A DNA stretch of 64,000 bases from Strongylocentrotus droebachiensis. Lineage: Eukaryota; Echinodermata; Echinoidea; Camarodonta; Strongylocentrotidae. The stretch spans positions 1 through 64,000 of the forward strand of contig JAVYIG010002211.1 of assembly GCA_035222895.1 (NCBI GenBank). Reading direction: 5' to 3'. Of the stretch, positions 63,974 to 64,000 are shown in pieces (position 1 is the stretch's first letter; the number at the start of each line of letters is the position of its first letter). The position numbers were made by a program, and so were the translations under genes. The notes beneath the pieces are model-generated. The model was not told the origin of the DNA. It did not search any database and was given only the letters and a program-made list of their open reading frames with translations.

Positions 63974-64000
63974 CAGTCAAACCTGCTTTAGTGATCACCT
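63974..64000 (+). mobile_element. Left end of a CAGTCAAAC-family MITE, cut by the window edge
   Basis: TA then CAGTCAAACCTGCTTTAGTG, as in the element at 44325-44513. Confidence 0.65.

Overview
This is a gene-sparse, repeat-dense animal nuclear genome window: introns with GT-AG boundaries, very many small inverted-repeat transposons, LINE and SINE fragments, and long microsatellites. The style of the repeats, two Death-domain exons on one strand, and the gene content suggest a marine deuterostome, most likely an echinoderm and possibly a sea urchin. That assignment is inference; no sequence here names the species. | Layout. 1-6.5 kb: transposon remains, an intact-looking tRNA-Val(UAC) gene, a truncated LINE, a 217-bp foldback element and a two-copy tandem duplication. 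6.5-15 kb: two minus-strand terminal exons encoding Death domains (6530-6779 and 14026-14341), separated by a full-length L1-type non-LTR retrotransposon (7009-12554) with both ORFs intact, a poly(A) tail and a perfect target-site duplication. 15.25-17.77 kb: a 2.5-kb GAT-based minisatellite. 18.6-20.9 kb: a tRNA-Val pseudogene, a 440-bp terminal-inverted-repeat element with 5-bp target duplications, and nested MITEs. | 22.08-52.02 kb holds one large plus-strand gene that I could assemble exon by exon: a 23-exon orthologue of GOLIM4 (Golgi integral membrane protein 4, GPP130). The exons join in phase to 902 codons plus... precisely 2709 nt including the stop, giving a 902-residue protein. It is a type II Golgi membrane protein with a luminal coiled coil, a long glutamine-rich region coded by CAG/CAA runs, and an acidic C-terminus. 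Its introns hold several partial tandem duplications of exon edges (exons 5, 14, 16, 19) and many transposons: Helentron-like elements in inverted orientation, CACTA-like MITEs, TTAA-type MITEs and small foldbacks. | 52-61 kb: GOLIM4 3' untranslated or downstream sequence and then the 3' side of a convergent minus-strand gene. 61.08-63.90 kb: the last three coding exons of PGD (6-phosphogluconate dehydrogenase, the decarboxylating pentose-phosphate enzyme); the rest lies beyond the right edge. The two genes are tail to tail and have no evident functional link.
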